Shown here one piece after another: positions 52,832 through 64,000 of a DNA stretch of 64,000 nt; position 1 is the first letter of the stretch; every line of letters begins with the position of its first letter. The position numbers and the translations under genes were made by a program. The DNA is from Prochlorococcus sp. AG-347-M18 (GTDB taxonomy: Bacteria; Cyanobacteriota; Cyanobacteriia; PCC-6307; Cyanobiaceae). Under the pieces are notes generated by a model. It did not search any database and had not been told where the DNA came from. It worked only from the letters and a program-made list of their open reading frames with translations. Location of the stretch: positions 1 through 64,000 of the forward strand of contig QCCT01000005.1 of NCBI GenBank assembly GCA_003281165.1, in the 5' to 3' direction.

Positions 52832-53581
52832 ATGACAAATATAATTAACTCAAAGAGAATTAATCAAATAACTACTTTTTTAAAGTCTTTAAATATTAAA
52901 TCAAAAAGATTCTCTGAAATAATTAGCTCACAAAACATTTCAGTCATTCAAGATTTTCATCAATCATTAATCCATTCCTCAGAGGACAAAATAATTAATT
53001 ACGAAAAACTAGAATTTTTCGGAGATGCAGTACTCAGATTAGCTGCTTCAAATTTTATTGAAAAAAAATATCCTCAAATGAGTGTGGGAGAACGATCAGA
53101 GCTAAGAGCACAAATTGTAAGTGATGAATGGTTAACTAAATTAGGGGAAAAAATTGAAATAGATAAATTAATAATTAAAGGGCCAAAAGCTCTTGCGGAT
53201 GAAAATTCAAAAAATACTATTATTGGCGAAGCCACAGAAGCTTTAATAGGTGCCGTTTACAAGTGCTTTAATTCAATTAAGGAAGTAAATATTTGGTTAG
53301 ATGATATTTGGGAAGAAGATTCAGAAATATTTTTAAAAGCTCCATATAAATTCAAGTCCAAGACAGTACTCCAAGAGTGGTGTCAAAGTAAAGGTTTTGA
53401 TTTACCAGTCTATAAAATAATTGAAGTCTCAAAAAAAAATGGGGACCCTAAAAGATTTTCTTGCAATATATTTATCGAAGGATTAAAAGAATCATCTGCA
53501 TTTGGTAAATCCCACAAACAAGCAGAAACAAATGCCGCTAGAGTTTTAATAGAAAAATTTATAACTTTAGGTAAAATCTAA
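52832..53581 (+). CDS. rnc: Ribonuclease III
   Basis: Double-strand RNA endonuclease for rRNA and mRNA processing. 249 residues. The catalytic signature is YEKLEFFGDAVLRLAASNF, with a second metal site IIGEATEALIGAVY. A C-terminal double-stranded RNA-binding domain has KTVLQEWCQSKGFDLPVYKI and SAFGKSHKQAETNAARVLIEK. Follows rnpB closely. Confidence 0.94.
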   Translation: MTNIINSKRINQITTFLKSLNIKSKRFSEIISSQNISVIQDFHQSLIHSSEDKIINYEKLEFFGDAVLRLAASNFIEKKYPQMSVGERSELRAQIVSDEWLTKLGEKIEIDKLIIKGPKALADENSKNTIIGEATEALIGAVYKCFNSIKEVNIWLDDIWEEDSEIFLKAPYKFKSKTVLQEWCQSKGFDLPVYKIIEVSKKNGDPKRFSCNIFIEGLKESSAFGKSHKQAETNAARVLIEKFITLGKI

Positions 53582-53584
53582 TTT

Positions 53585-53770
53585 TTATACTAATTCTAAA
53601 TTCGTTAGCTGAAAAGTTATGAGTTTGTCCCAGTTACCACCTTCAAAAAGAACAGCTGCTCTTTTTTTTGTAACTCTCTGTACAAATCCTTTATATCCTC
53701 TATATATAGAGTCAGCATCTTTTACAATAACAAAAGATCCAGGGAGTATGGGTTTAGTAGATAATTCCAT
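53585..53770 (-). CDS. ndhS: NDH-1 complex subunit S
   Basis: 61 residues, an SH3-like barrel: [48 protein letters not shown]. This matches NdhS (plant CRR31), the ferredoxin-docking subunit of photosynthetic complex I on the thylakoid surface. It supports cyclic electron flow. Convergent with rnc (3-base gap). Confidence 0.88.
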   Translation of the reverse strand: MELSTKPILPGSFVIVKDADSIYRGYKGFVQRVTKKRAAVLFEGGNWDKLITFQLTNLELV

Positions 53771-53794
53771 AAATTACTCTTTCTAATACAATAT

Positions 53795-54334
53795 ATGATA
53801 AATAAAAATGAATGGTTGATTGTTGGATTGATAACATCATGTCATGGAATTAATGGACAGGTAAAGGTCAAATCTCTAAGTGATTTTGAAGAAAGATTTT
53901 TACAACCTGGAATGAGATGGTTACAAAAAGAAAATGAACCGCCTTCATTAATAGAACTTATATCTGGTTACAAACAACCTGGTAAAGAAACCTTTATAGT
54001 TAAGCTGAAAGGAGTAAATTCGAGAAATCAGGCAGAGCAACTTAAGAAATCTAAAATTCTTGTAAAAACAGATAAACTGCCTAAATTAAAAAAAGAAGAA
54101 TTCCACTTATTGGAACTTATAAATCTAGATGTCAAGACTCTAGAAAATAATGAATTAAAAATAATTGGGAAGGTTATCAATTTAGAAAACGAAAAAAATA
54201 ATTTACTCGTAATTGAACTATTGAAGAATCAAAAAGAAGTCCTAATACCATTTGTTAAAGAAATAGTTCCATTAATAGATATTAAAAATAATTTTCTGAT
54301 CATCAATCCCCCAAATGGACTTTTAGAGCTATAA
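53795..54334 (+). CDS. rimM: 16S rRNA processing protein RimM
   Basis: 179 residues. N-terminal [27 protein letters not shown] is the RimM start. The C-terminal PRC-barrel half has [16 protein letters not shown] and [25 protein letters not shown]. Assists maturation of the 30S head with ribosomal protein S19. Divergent from ndhS by 24 bases. Confidence 0.92.
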   Translation: MINKNEWLIVGLITSCHGINGQVKVKSLSDFEERFLQPGMRWLQKENEPPSLIELISGYKQPGKETFIVKLKGVNSRNQAEQLKKSKILVKTDKLPKLKKEEFHLLELINLDVKTLENNELKIIGKVINLENEKNNLLVIELLKNQKEVLIPFVKEIVPLIDIKNNFLIINPPNGLLEL

Positions 54335-54366
54335 ATTTAGAAATTTAAAAATTTTTGAGAAACAAA

Positions 54367-56262
54367 TCATTCCACAGTTACACTTTTAGCTAAATTTCTA
54401 GGCTGATCTACATCAAGTCCTCTATGAGCAGCGATATGATAACTCAATAATTGTAAAGGCACTATGTTTAGTAAAGGGGAAACCCATTCATTAGAGGTAG
54501 GAACTTTCATTAAATAATCAAAAATTTCAGTTCCATTACATTCAGGTGCAATTCCAATCAAATATGAATCTCTAGCTTTTGCTTCTTGAGCATTACTAAT
54601 AACTTTATCAAAAACTTCGCCAGGAGAAGCAATAGAAATTACAGGTACTTTTTTATCTAACAAAGCTATTGGACCATGCTTCATTTCGCCAGCTGGATAT
54701 CCAGCCGCATGAATATAACTAATTTCTTTGAGTTTTAACGCTCCTTCAAGAGCAATAGGATAATTTATACCTCTTCCTAAAAAGATAACATCTTTAATAT
54801 TAAAAAAATCATGCGCTAGCTTTTCTGAAGATTTATTATGTTTCTCTAAAAGATCTTCTATTAATGGTGGTAATTTTATAAGTTCTTTTATTAAATTAAC
54901 TATTTCATCTGGACTTTGACTTCCTTTAATTTGGGCAAATTTTATAGCTAATCCATAAAAAGAAAGTAATTGAGCAAAAAAAGTTTTTGTTGCTGCAACT
55001 CCCACTTCAATTCCTGCGCAGATGTCAATTATATTTGGAACCATTCTTCCTATTGAGCTCTCTTTCCTATTTGTTATGGCAATAAGATTAGGTTTAAATT
55101 TTTTATCTTCAATCGAGGATCGTCTTTTAATTTCCATATCAATAGCTGCAATTGTGTCAGCAGTTTCTCCAGATTGTGTGACTCCAATAGTTAATGTATT
55201 TGGCAGAAGTGGAGGTGGTGAATATCTAAACTCACTTGCGTAAAAAACATTTGTAGGAATACCTGAAAATTGTTCTAATAAAAAACTACCCACCATTGCG
55301 GCATGTTTACTTGTACCACAAGCAATAATTTCAATTTTTTCAATTGATTGAAAAAACTTGGTATCAAATGGATAATTAATATGATACTGGCCTTCCTCTG
55401 AATTTTGAATTAAGTAATTTTCTAACCAGTTTTTTGCAGTAGCCGGCTGATCATATATCTCTTTTAACATAAAGTGTTTAAAATTCATCTTATCCATTAT
55501 TTGCTCTGAGACTTTTAGAGAAACTGGATTTCGATATTGTCTCTCGTTGTTTGTGTCATATATTTCTATTCCAAGAGGAGTTAACAAAGCTATTTCTTCA
55601 TCCTCCATAGGCAAAATAATGTTTGTAAAATTTGCAATAGCTGGAGTATCACTTGCACAAATAAATTCTCCCTCTCCCAACCCAATAATCAAAGGTGCTT
55701 GTTTTCTTGCAACTACAAGAGAAGTCGGTGCACCAGCCCATAAAACGGCCAAGGCATAAGATCCTTCCAAATCAGATATTACATTTCTTACAGCCACTAA
55801 TAATGTGGAACCATTATTATCAAGATTAAGTTTACCTAATATATTTAATTCTCTCTCAATTAGATGGGGAATTACCTCAGTATCTGTATCGGAATTGAAA
55901 ATAATACCTTCTTTCTGTAATTTATTTTTTAAATCTTGGAAATTTTCAATAATGCCATTTTGAACAACCGCTACTGTTCCTGAACTATCTGTATGAGGAT
56001 GGGCATTTTTAACCTCAGGTTTGCCATGAGTTGCCCATCGAGTATGTCCTATACCTACTGTTCCTGGAATATTTTCATGATCAAGATTATTTTTTAAGTT
56101 TTTAAGTTTACCCTCAGCTTTATTACAAGTAATAGAGTTTGTTTCAGAATTTATAATAGCAATACCTGCAGAATCATATCCGCGGTATTCAAGTTTTTCT
56201 AAACCATTAATTAATAACGGTAAAGCTTTTTTATAGCCAGTTACAGCAACTATTCCACACAT
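54367..56262 (-). CDS. glmS: Glucosamine-fructose-6-phosphate aminotransferase
   Basis: Makes glucosamine-6-phosphate for peptidoglycan and lipid A. 631 residues. The N-terminal glutaminase starts MCGIVAVTGYK (Cys after Met) and has GIGHTRWATHGKPEVKNAHPH. Two SIS domains follow, with CGTSKHAAMVGSF, TQSGETADT and LGRGINYPIALEGALKLKEISYIHAAGYPAGEMKHG. C-terminal KSVTVE is the usual end. No glmS ribozyme is seen in the short upstream gap. Confidence 0.96.
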   Translation of the reverse strand: MCGIVAVTGYKKALPLLINGLEKLEYRGYDSAGIAIINSETNSITCNKAEGKLKNLKNNLDHENIPGTVGIGHTRWATHGKPEVKNAHPHTDSSGTVAVVQNGIIENFQDLKNKLQKEGIIFNSDTDTEVIPHLIERELNILGKLNLDNNGSTLLVAVRNVISDLEGSYALAVLWAGAPTSLVVARKQAPLIIGLGEGEFICASDTPAIANFTNIILPMEDEEIALLTPLGIEIYDTNNERQYRNPVSLKVSEQIMDKMNFKHFMLKEIYDQPATAKNWLENYLIQNSEEGQYHINYPFDTKFFQSIEKIEIIACGTSKHAAMVGSFLLEQFSGIPTNVFYASEFRYSPPPLLPNTLTIGVTQSGETADTIAAIDMEIKRRSSIEDKKFKPNLIAITNRKESSIGRMVPNIIDICAGIEVGVAATKTFFAQLLSFYGLAIKFAQIKGSQSPDEIVNLIKELIKLPPLIEDLLEKHNKSSEKLAHDFFNIKDVIFLGRGINYPIALEGALKLKEISYIHAAGYPAGEMKHGPIALLDKKVPVISIASPGEVFDKVISNAQEAKARDSYLIGIAPECNGTEIFDYLMKVPTSNEWVSPLLNIVPLQLLSYHIAAHRGLDVDQPRNLAKSVTVE

Positions 56263-56342
56263 ACGGTAACTTTTTTTCGATTATATTGGAAAAAAAGACG
56301 TATTTATTGAAAAATGGACTGTCTTAAAACTGCACTATAAAA

Positions 56343-56612
<270 letters not shown>

Positions 56613-56721
56613 TTATATAATACTATTGTCTTACAAAGAAATTAAAAAAATTAAGATATGCTTCACTCTTGTTAACTCTAGGACATAAAATCTTATAGAT
56701 AACTAGTAAATTTCATAAACT

Positions 56722-56961
56722 ATGTCACAAGAAATCCTTGAAAAAGTCTGTTCTATTGTTTCAGAGCAATTAAGCGTTGAAGCAGGAGAAGTAAAAACAG
56801 ATTCAAATTTCCAAAATGATTTAGGTGCAGATTCTCTTGATACCGTTGAATTAGTAATGGCTCTAGAAGAAGCATTTGATATCGAAATCCCTGATGAAGC
56901 CGCTGAAGGAATCGCTACAGTTGGTGATGCTGTAAAATTCATCGAAGAAAAAAAAGGTTAA
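56722..56961 (+). CDS. acpP: Acyl carrier protein
   Basis: 79 residues, strongly acidic. The phosphopantetheine serine is in [18 protein letters not shown]. Carries growing fatty acids. It is 7 bases upstream of fabF, its condensing partner, in one operon. Confidence 0.97.
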   Translation: MSQEILEKVCSIVSEQLSVEAGEVKTDSNFQNDLGADSLDTVELVMALEEAFDIEIPDEAAEGIATVGDAVKFIEEKKG

Positions 56962-56968
56962 TAGCAGG

Positions 56969-58213
56969 ATGCCAAATTTCCATCGAGTAGTTATTACTGG
57001 TATCGGAGCAGTAACTCCAATTGGTAATAACATTGATGAATATTTAGTCGGTCTTCAGACAGGAACTAATGGAGTCTCAGATATTACTCTCTTTGATCCT
57101 GAACAACATCCCTGTAAATTTGCTGCAGAAGTTAAAAATCTTCAATCTGAAGATTTTATTGAAGCTAAAGAGTCCAAGAGATGGGATCGTTTTTCACAAT
57201 TTGGAGTTATTGCAGCTAAGCAAGCTTTTAATGATTCTGGACTTGAAATTAATGAAGCTAATGAATCAAGAATTGGGGTGATTATTGGTTCTGGTGTTGG
57301 AGGCTTACTAACTATGGAAAGTCAAGCTCAAATATTGAGTCATAAAGGACCAAGAAGAGTAAGTCCATTTACAGTCCCAATGATGATTCCAAACATGGCG
57401 ACTGGATTAGCTGCCATTGCTTTAGGTGCAAAAGGACCAAGTTCCTCTGTTTCAACTGCCTGCGCTGCCGGTTCAAATGCAATTGGTGATTCTTTTAGAT
57501 TACTCCAACTTGGAAAGGCAGATGCAATGATCTGTGGAGGAGCAGAAGCAAGTATTACGCCTCTTGGAGTCGCTGGTTTTGCCAGTGCTAAGGCTCTTTC
57601 TTGCAGAAATGAAAGTCCACAAACCGCAAGTAGACCTTTTGATGCGGAGAGAGATGGATTTGTTATTGGAGAAGGATCTGGAATTCTCGTTTTAGAAACA
57701 TTAGAAAATGCACAAAAAAGAGATGCAAGGATCTATGCGGAAATCATCGGCTATGGAACGACATGTGATGCTCACCACATTACTGCTCCATCTCCAGGCG
57801 GGGTTGGAGGAGCAGAAGCTATCAAACTGGCAATTGAAGATAGTTCTATCAACCTTGAAGAAATTGATTATATCAATGCTCATGGAACAAGCACATCAGC
57901 TAATGACAAAAATGAAACTTCTGCAATTAAATCTATTTTTAAAGACAGATCTTACCTCATTCCTGTAAGCTCTACTAAGTCGATGACTGGTCATCTATTA
58001 GGAGGCTCTGGAGGTATAGAAGCTGTTGCTTGTATACTTTCTTTGACACATAATTTTATCCCTCCTACAATAAACTACGTCAATCCTGATCCTGATTGTG
58101 ATCTTGATTATGTACCAAATAATGCAAGAGAAGCTCATATAGGAGTCGCTCTTTCTAATTCTTTCGGATTTGGTGGTCACAACGTTTGCCTTGCTTTCAG
58201 CAAAATGAATTAA
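56969..58213 (+). CDS. fabF: Beta-ketoacyl-ACP synthase II
   Basis: Elongates fatty acids. 414 residues with the nucleophile in [17 protein letters not shown], the two histidines in [12 protein letters not shown] and GHLLGGSGG, and NSFGFGGHN at the end. Full length, co-transcribed with acpP. Confidence 0.97.
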   Translation: MPNFHRVVITGIGAVTPIGNNIDEYLVGLQTGTNGVSDITLFDPEQHPCKFAAEVKNLQSEDFIEAKESKRWDRFSQFGVIAAKQAFNDSGLEINEANESRIGVIIGSGVGGLLTMESQAQILSHKGPRRVSPFTVPMMIPNMATGLAAIALGAKGPSSSVSTACAAGSNAIGDSFRLLQLGKADAMICGGAEASITPLGVAGFASAKALSCRNESPQTASRPFDAERDGFVIGEGSGILVLETLENAQKRDARIYAEIIGYGTTCDAHHITAPSPGGVGGAEAIKLAIEDSSINLEEIDYINAHGTSTSANDKNETSAIKSIFKDRSYLIPVSSTKSMTGHLLGGSGGIEAVACILSLTHNFIPPTINYVNPDPDCDLDYVPNNAREAHIGVALSNSFGFGGHNVCLAFSKMN

Positions 58214-58256
58214 AGACTCCCAATCCTGTATTTCCAACTTATCTTATTTTAAAACA

Positions 58257-60263
58257 ATGGTCGCTGCATCTGTTTCATTAGAATCACTCTGTGTAAATAG
58301 TATAAGAATGCTTGCTGTAGATGCAGTAAATAAATCTAATAGTGGACATCCTGGGTTGCCGATGGGGTGTGCTCCTATGGGTTATGCATTATGGCAAAAC
58401 ATACTTAATCACAATCCCAATAATCCAAAATGGTTCAATAGAGATCGTTTTGTATTATCAGCCGGTCATGGCTGTATGTTGTTGTATTCTCTTCTTCATC
58501 TGACGGGATATAAGTCAGTTTCAATAGAGGATATTAAAGAATTTAGACAATGGGGCTCCAAAACTCCAGGACATCCAGAAACATTTGAAACTGAAGGAGT
58601 TGAAGTTACAGCTGGGCCTTTAGGGGCGGGAATTTCTAATGCTGTTGGTTTAGCAATAGCTGAAACTCACTTAGCAGCTAAATTCAATAAGCCTGATTGT
58701 AATATCGTTGATCACTATACTTACGTCATTATGGGCGACGGCTGCAACCAAGAAGGTATAGCATCAGAGGCTTGCTCATTAGCTGGCCATCTTAAGCTTG
58801 GAAAATTAATTGCACTTTATGACGATAATCAAATTACAATTGATGGACGTACCGATGTTTCTTTCACCGAAGATGTTTTAAAAAGATATGAAGCTTATGG
58901 TTGGCATGTCCAACATGTTGAAGACGGCAATCATGATGTTAAAGGGATAACTGCAGCTATCGAAAAAGCAAAATTAGTTACAGACAAACCTTCCATTATA
59001 AAAATTTCTACAACTATAGGATATGGATCACCTAATAAATCAGATACTGCGGGAATTCATGGGGCTGCAGTGGGAGAAGAAGAAGCCTCATTAACAAGAG
59101 AGTTTTTAAATTGGGAATATCCTCCATTTGAAATACCAGATGAAGTATATAAGCAATTTAGAAAATCAATAGAAAAGGGCGAAAACTTAGAAAAAGAATG
59201 GGATTCTAGATTTGCAGAATATCAGAAAAAATATCCCTCTGAAGGAGCTGAGTTAGACAGAATGTTAAAAGGCGAATTACCTAACAATTGGGACTCAGAT
59301 CTCCCCTCCTATACTCCTAATGATAAAGGTTTAGCCACTAGAAAGCATTCACAAATATGTTTAGGTGCCCTTGGTCCTAACCTACCTGAATTAATTGGTG
59401 GATCAGCAGATTTAACTCACTCTAATTACACAGATATCAAAGGAGAAACTGGATCATTCCAGTCACATAGCCCTGAAAAAAGATATTTACATTTTGGAGT
59501 CCGAGAGCATGCAATGGCAGCCATACTTAATGGTATTGCATATCACAATAGTGGCCTTATACCTTATGGTGGAACCTTTCTTGTTTTCGCCGATTATATG
59601 AGAGGTTCAATGAGGCTTTCAGCACTTAGCGAATTAGGTGTTATCTATGTATTAACCCATGATTCCATTGGAGTTGGCGAAGATGGTCCAACACATCAAC
59701 CTATTGAAACTATCCCTTCTCTTCGAGCTATGCCTAACATGCTAGTTTTTAGACCAGGAGATGGAAATGAAACGAGTGGAGCTTATAAGCTTGCTATTCA
59801 AAATCGAAAAAGACCTTCTGCTCTTTGTTTAAGTAGACAAGGTATGCCTAATCAAGAAAACACTTCAATTGAAAAAGTAGCATTAGGGGGATATATAGTT
59901 TCTGATTGTGAAGGAACACCTGATTTGATATTTATTGGCACTGGAAGTGAACTTAACCTTTGTATTGAAGCAAGTAAAGAAATTGCAAACTTAGGTAAAA
60001 AAATTAGAGTTGTCTCTATGCCTTGCGTAGAACTTTTCGAAGAGCAAGAAGAATCTTATAAAGAAAGTGTTTTACCTAGTAGTGTGAAAAAAAGAGTTGT
60101 AGTAGAAGCTGCCCATTCATTTGGTTGGCATAAATATACAGGTTTTGATGGAATTTGTATTACTATGGATAGATTTGGTGCATCAGCACCAGGTGGAGAA
60201 TGTATGAAAAATTTTGGATTTACAGTCGAAAACGTAGTTAATAAGACGAAAGAAATTCTATAA
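58257..60263 (+). CDS. tkt: Transketolase
   Basis: Thiamine-diphosphate enzyme of the Calvin cycle and pentose phosphate path. 668 residues. Seen: [38 protein letters not shown], the ThDP motif [20 protein letters not shown], and [17 protein letters not shown]. Starts 43 bases after fabF, same strand. Its cofactor links it to the neighbouring thiC. Confidence 0.97.
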   Translation: MVAASVSLESLCVNSIRMLAVDAVNKSNSGHPGLPMGCAPMGYALWQNILNHNPNNPKWFNRDRFVLSAGHGCMLLYSLLHLTGYKSVSIEDIKEFRQWGSKTPGHPETFETEGVEVTAGPLGAGISNAVGLAIAETHLAAKFNKPDCNIVDHYTYVIMGDGCNQEGIASEACSLAGHLKLGKLIALYDDNQITIDGRTDVSFTEDVLKRYEAYGWHVQHVEDGNHDVKGITAAIEKAKLVTDKPSIIKISTTIGYGSPNKSDTAGIHGAAVGEEEASLTREFLNWEYPPFEIPDEVYKQFRKSIEKGENLEKEWDSRFAEYQKKYPSEGAELDRMLKGELPNNWDSDLPSYTPNDKGLATRKHSQICLGALGPNLPELIGGSADLTHSNYTDIKGETGSFQSHSPEKRYLHFGVREHAMAAILNGIAYHNSGLIPYGGTFLVFADYMRGSMRLSALSELGVIYVLTHDSIGVGEDGPTHQPIETIPSLRAMPNMLVFRPGDGNETSGAYKLAIQNRKRPSALCLSRQGMPNQENTSIEKVALGGYIVSDCEGTPDLIFIGTGSELNLCIEASKEIANLGKKIRVVSMPCVELFEEQEESYKESVLPSSVKKRVVVEAAHSFGWHKYTGFDGICITMDRFGASAPGGECMKNFGFTVENVVNKTKEIL

Positions 60264-60277
60264 CTACTAATTGATAA

Positions 60278-61654
<1,377 letters not shown>

Positions 61655-61693
61655 TTAATTTTTAAAAGTGCTATTACTAAAGTTTGATCAAAT

Positions 61694-61777
61694 CTCAACT
61701 TCCCTGCATCGAAATTAATGATTCAGGTTCAAAGGGTATGATCTCAGCTAAGTTAAATTTCTTAGCACCCCTAGTAT
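61694..61777 (-). promoter_or_regulatory. TPP riboswitch upstream of thiC
   Basis: On the minus strand: GGGGTGCTAAG, then AGCTGAGATCATACCC, then TTTGAACCTGA (the THI-box core) and GATGCAGGGAAGT at the 3' side. The order and sequence match the TPP aptamer. It ends about 45 bases before the thiC start, so it probably controls translation or early termination when thiamine diphosphate is plentiful. Confidence 0.93.
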
Positions 61778-61845
61778 TTATCTTATTAATAGCTCTTTTC
61801 TAAAAATAAGTCATCTCATATTGCGTGAAAATAAATAAAATTGTT

Positions 61846-62061
61846 TTATTTATTTTTTTGATAAGACTTTATCTTTTTTAAAATATTTTTTCTATCCAAT
61901 TGTCTGCTCATACCCCTCTCCAAAATAATTACAATCCCCATTAAGCCAATAGGTAAATAAAAAATCTTCTTGGAATTATCCCGAAATATTAATCCAATGG
62001 CAGATATAAAAATCATGAAAGGAGCTACAAAAGATAAAAAATATCTTTTATTCATTTTCAT
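61846..62061 (-). CDS. Small two-helix membrane protein (DUF3188-like)
   Basis: 71 residues: membrane helices at about 8-25 (FLSFVAPFMIFISAIGLIF) and 33-48 (IFYLPIGLMGIVIILE), then a basic tail RQLDRKNILKKIKSYQKNK. It resembles the small cyanobacterial DUF3188 proteins, a moderate call. The ATG overlaps the stop of the amidohydrolase (ATGA), so both come from one message. Confidence 0.6.
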   Translation of the reverse strand: MKMNKRYFLSFVAPFMIFISAIGLIFRDNSKKIFYLPIGLMGIVIILERGMSRQLDRKNILKKIKSYQKNK

Positions 62062-63242
62062 TTGCCAATAATATTAATTTTTTCATTATTTAATTTTACT
62101 ATGGATTCTGTTATCACTTTAATTCCAACAGCAATAGCTCTTTCATCCGGATCAAATTTAGAACTATGAAGAGGAGCACATCCATTGGAACTAGAAACCC
62201 CAAGCCTAAACATAGCTCCAGGAATTTCATTTAAGAATTCAGCGAAATCCTCAGCTCCTAATGATGGTTTTTGTAATTCGATTACATTTTTTTGACCCAA
62301 AACCTTAATTCCCGAATCTCTGAGGACTCTATTCATTTCAGGATTATTATTAACTGCTGGAGTGATTTCTCTAAATATTACTTTTGCTTCAGCTCCGCAA
62401 CTATTAGCTAAAGAAGTGATATTTTCATTGAGCCAATTACCAATATTCGTAAATACTTTGCGATTAGTGCATCTAACAGTACCAACTAAATTAACCTTTT
62501 CTGCGAGAACATTGAATGCATTGCCACCATTTATTTTCCCAAAAGTTATTACTACTGGATCTAGAGGATCTAACTTCCGTGTTATTGATTCTTGAATTCC
62601 CGAGATAACTTTTGAGGCCGCCCAAATAGCATCAACTCCTTCATGAGGTCGAGCACCATGGCCTGATTTTCCTTTAATCTCAACATTAAGTTCTCCAGCA
62701 GCTGCAGTTAAACTTCCCTCTTTAATGCCAATAGTCCCTACGGATAAATCGGGGTAGACATGAACTCCAAAAATATGGGTTAAACCATTAGTTGCACCAT
62801 CCTTAATCATCCATCTAGCTCCACTTGCAATTTCTTCAGCAGGCTGAAAAATTATCCGAGTCCCAAAATTTAGTTTTAAATCCTTAATAATTTTTGCGAC
62901 ACCCAATCCAATCGAGATATGTAAATCGTGACCACAGGCATGCATAACACCATCTACTTTTGAAGAAAAACTTAATTTAGTTTCCTCAAATATTGGCAAA
63001 GCATCCATATCCACTCTTAAACCTATAATACCTTTATCTAGAGGGCCAAAATCAGCTATAACTCCAGTCCTACCTATAGATTCTCTAACATTCCAACCAA
63101 TATCTTTTAAAAAACCACTGATCAAGATCGCTGTTTGATTTTCAAGTCCACTTAATTCCGGATGTTCATGGATATGTCTTCTTAAATTAATTAATTCATC
63201 ATAAAACGAATCAATTTTTTTATATAACTGATCTCTATTCAT
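62058..63242 (-). CDS. M20-family N-acyl-amino-acid amidohydrolase
   Basis: 394 residues of the M20D peptidase group (hippurate hydrolase/auxin conjugate hydrolase type). Metal motifs are VDMDALPI, HACGHDLHISIGLG, FQPAEEIASGARWM, GVHVYPDLSVGTIG and the late histidine in CAPLHSSKF. Dimerisation domain around 180-290. Probably cleaves N-acyl or N-aromatic-acyl amino acids; the substrate is unknown. Confidence 0.92.
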   Translation of the reverse strand: MNRDQLYKKIDSFYDELINLRRHIHEHPELSGLENQTAILISGFLKDIGWNVRESIGRTGVIADFGPLDKGIIGLRVDMDALPIFEETKLSFSSKVDGVMHACGHDLHISIGLGVAKIIKDLKLNFGTRIIFQPAEEIASGARWMIKDGATNGLTHIFGVHVYPDLSVGTIGIKEGSLTAAAGELNVEIKGKSGHGARPHEGVDAIWAASKVISGIQESITRKLDPLDPVVITFGKINGGNAFNVLAEKVNLVGTVRCTNRKVFTNIGNWLNENITSLANSCGAEAKVIFREITPAVNNNPEMNRVLRDSGIKVLGQKNVIELQKPSLGAEDFAEFLNEIPGAMFRLGVSSSNGCAPLHSSKFDPDERAIAVGIKVITESIVKLNNEKINIIGK

Positions 63243-63245
63243 TAC

Positions 63246-64000
63246 TTATTTTAAATCGATAAAATTCATTAAATCTTTAATTGGTTGAGGAGGCCATCTT
63301 CTTATTTTTTTTAACCATTCTTCATCACTATATCTAGGATCTAATTCAGTTACCGCTATCCAATTACTCTCTGCTTTACCAGCTTCACCATTAGACCAAC
63401 TCAAAGCTGTTAAAGCTGCCCTAGCATCTGCAAAAGTTGGATAACGTCTAATTAACTTTATTAATTCTTTTTCAGCTTCATCAATATTGCCCAACTGGAA
63501 ATCTGCTAACGCCATACTCGATCTAGCCATGGCAAATCCTGGATTATATAAAGCAGCTTTTGAGAATAAATCTCTTGCTTTATCCCAATGGGATGTAGAT
63601 CCTTCGACGTTAGCTAAATTATATAATGCAGAAAAATTTTTACTATCTAGGGAAATAACGAACATATAATCCTTTTTCGCTTGCGACCATAAACCCAATG
63701 CTTCCTCAGCAATCCCCCTGTTAATGTAAGGATCTATTTCGCTAGGATTCAAACTTATTGCCTTATTTTGGTCATCTATTGATCCCTTAACATCTCCTAC
63801 AACAAGTCTTACATTTCCTCTATTGCTAAAACCTGCAGCATCATCAGGATAAGAATCGAGATATTGATTCCATTCTTGTAAAGCGAGATTAAATTTTCCG
63901 CCTGAACTAAGATCTAACGCATTTTTAAACAAATCCTCTCTCGAAGATAATGAATAGCACGGTGCAATATAAAAAATATTGAAAAAAATAAAAATTAATA
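63246..64000 (-). CDS. TPR-repeat protein, 5' end outside window
   Basis: The frame stays open past the first internal start to the window end. It reads LIFIFFNIFYIAPCYSLSSRED before NALDLSSGGKFNLALQEW, which is a signal-peptide-like or lipoprotein-like leader, so the true start lies beyond base 64000. Then come about five TPR repeats (GKFNLALQEWNQYLDSYPDD, GDVKGSIDDQNKAISLNPSE, GLWSQAKKDYMFVISLDSK, HWDKARDLFSKAALYNPG and NIDEAEKELIKLIRRYP). Likely an exported scaffold protein; partner unknown. It precedes the amidohydrolase by 3 bases on the same strand. Confidence 0.85.
   Translation of the reverse strand, partial: LIFIFFNIFYIAPCYSLSSREDLFKNALDLSSGGKFNLALQEWNQYLDSYPDDAAGFSNRGNVRLVVGDVKGSIDDQNKAISLNPSEIDPYINRGIAEEALGLWSQAKKDYMFVISLDSKNFSALYNLANVEGSTSHWDKARDLFSKAALYNPGFAMARSSMALADFQLGNIDEAEKELIKLIRRYPTFADARAALTALSWSNGEAGKAESNWIAVTELDPRYSDEEWLKKIRRWPPQPIKDLMNFIDLK

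Noticed and set aside
56263..56342. glmS ribozyme upstream of glmS
   Set aside because: The glmS-psaC gap is too short and lacks the ribozyme core.

Overview
The window is a 64 kb piece of chromosome from a picocyanobacterium, most probably a high-light-adapted Prochlorococcus. The evidence is the very AT-rich composition, short intergenic gaps, photosystem I genes (psaD, psaC), ferredoxin-linked bilin genes (pebB, pebA, heme oxygenase), crtD, ndhS, a cyanobacterial-type glutamate-cysteine ligase, a PanC-Cmk fusion and many small proteins of the kind shared only among cyanobacteria. Species assignment is inference from family content; no marker gene was compared.

Layout. 1-26.1 kb is core genome: the 3' end of recA, tyrA, crtD, a ThiF/MoeB-rhodanese protein, a duplicated CobO, larE, speD, recF, tRNA-Arg(CCG), ppc, gshA-trpE, psaD, a kinase-rodA-mrp operon, hemF, a b6f-assembly-like protein, rnd, a lipid-A-disaccharide-synthase relative, and tRNA-Cys(GCA). 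26.1-35.6 kb is an integrated mobile element. 35.7-64 kb is core genome again: purM, panC-cmk, the heme oxygenase-pebA-pebB operon, icd, sugar-metabolism genes, an antiporter, glgP, tRNA-Arg(CCT), rnpB, rnc, ndhS, rimM, glmS, psaC, acpP-fabF, tkt, thiC behind a TPP riboswitch, an M20 amidohydrolase and a TPR protein cut by the window end.

The element is the notable region. The last bases of tRNA-Cys are repeated exactly (22 nt) about 9.46 kb downstream, next to a tyrosine recombinase gene. Short GGATGGTAA motifs lie at both ends. Inside are a HUH-type (HLH motif) Rep-like endonuclease with two tiny downstream genes, one ribbon-helix-helix-like, and a serine resolvase with a palindrome at its start. 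There is also a PD-(D/E)XK-like protein and a long minus-strand cargo of small secreted and membrane proteins. It fits the tRNA-targeted, tyrosine-recombinase elements of Prochlorococcus islands (tycheposons), but the HUH replication gene suggests a rolling-circle phase.

The cargo is punctuated by four copies of a 44-46 bp element: a palindrome, then a terminator-like hairpin with seven T, then the start codon of the next gene within 0-1 nt. Several cargo genes share almost the same signal-peptide start, and at least one decayed copy of that start survives as a 10-codon remnant. On the plus strand a structured RNA candidate with competing helices precedes two unknown genes. Together these suggest cassette-wise turnover of small exported proteins in a replicating, integrating element.
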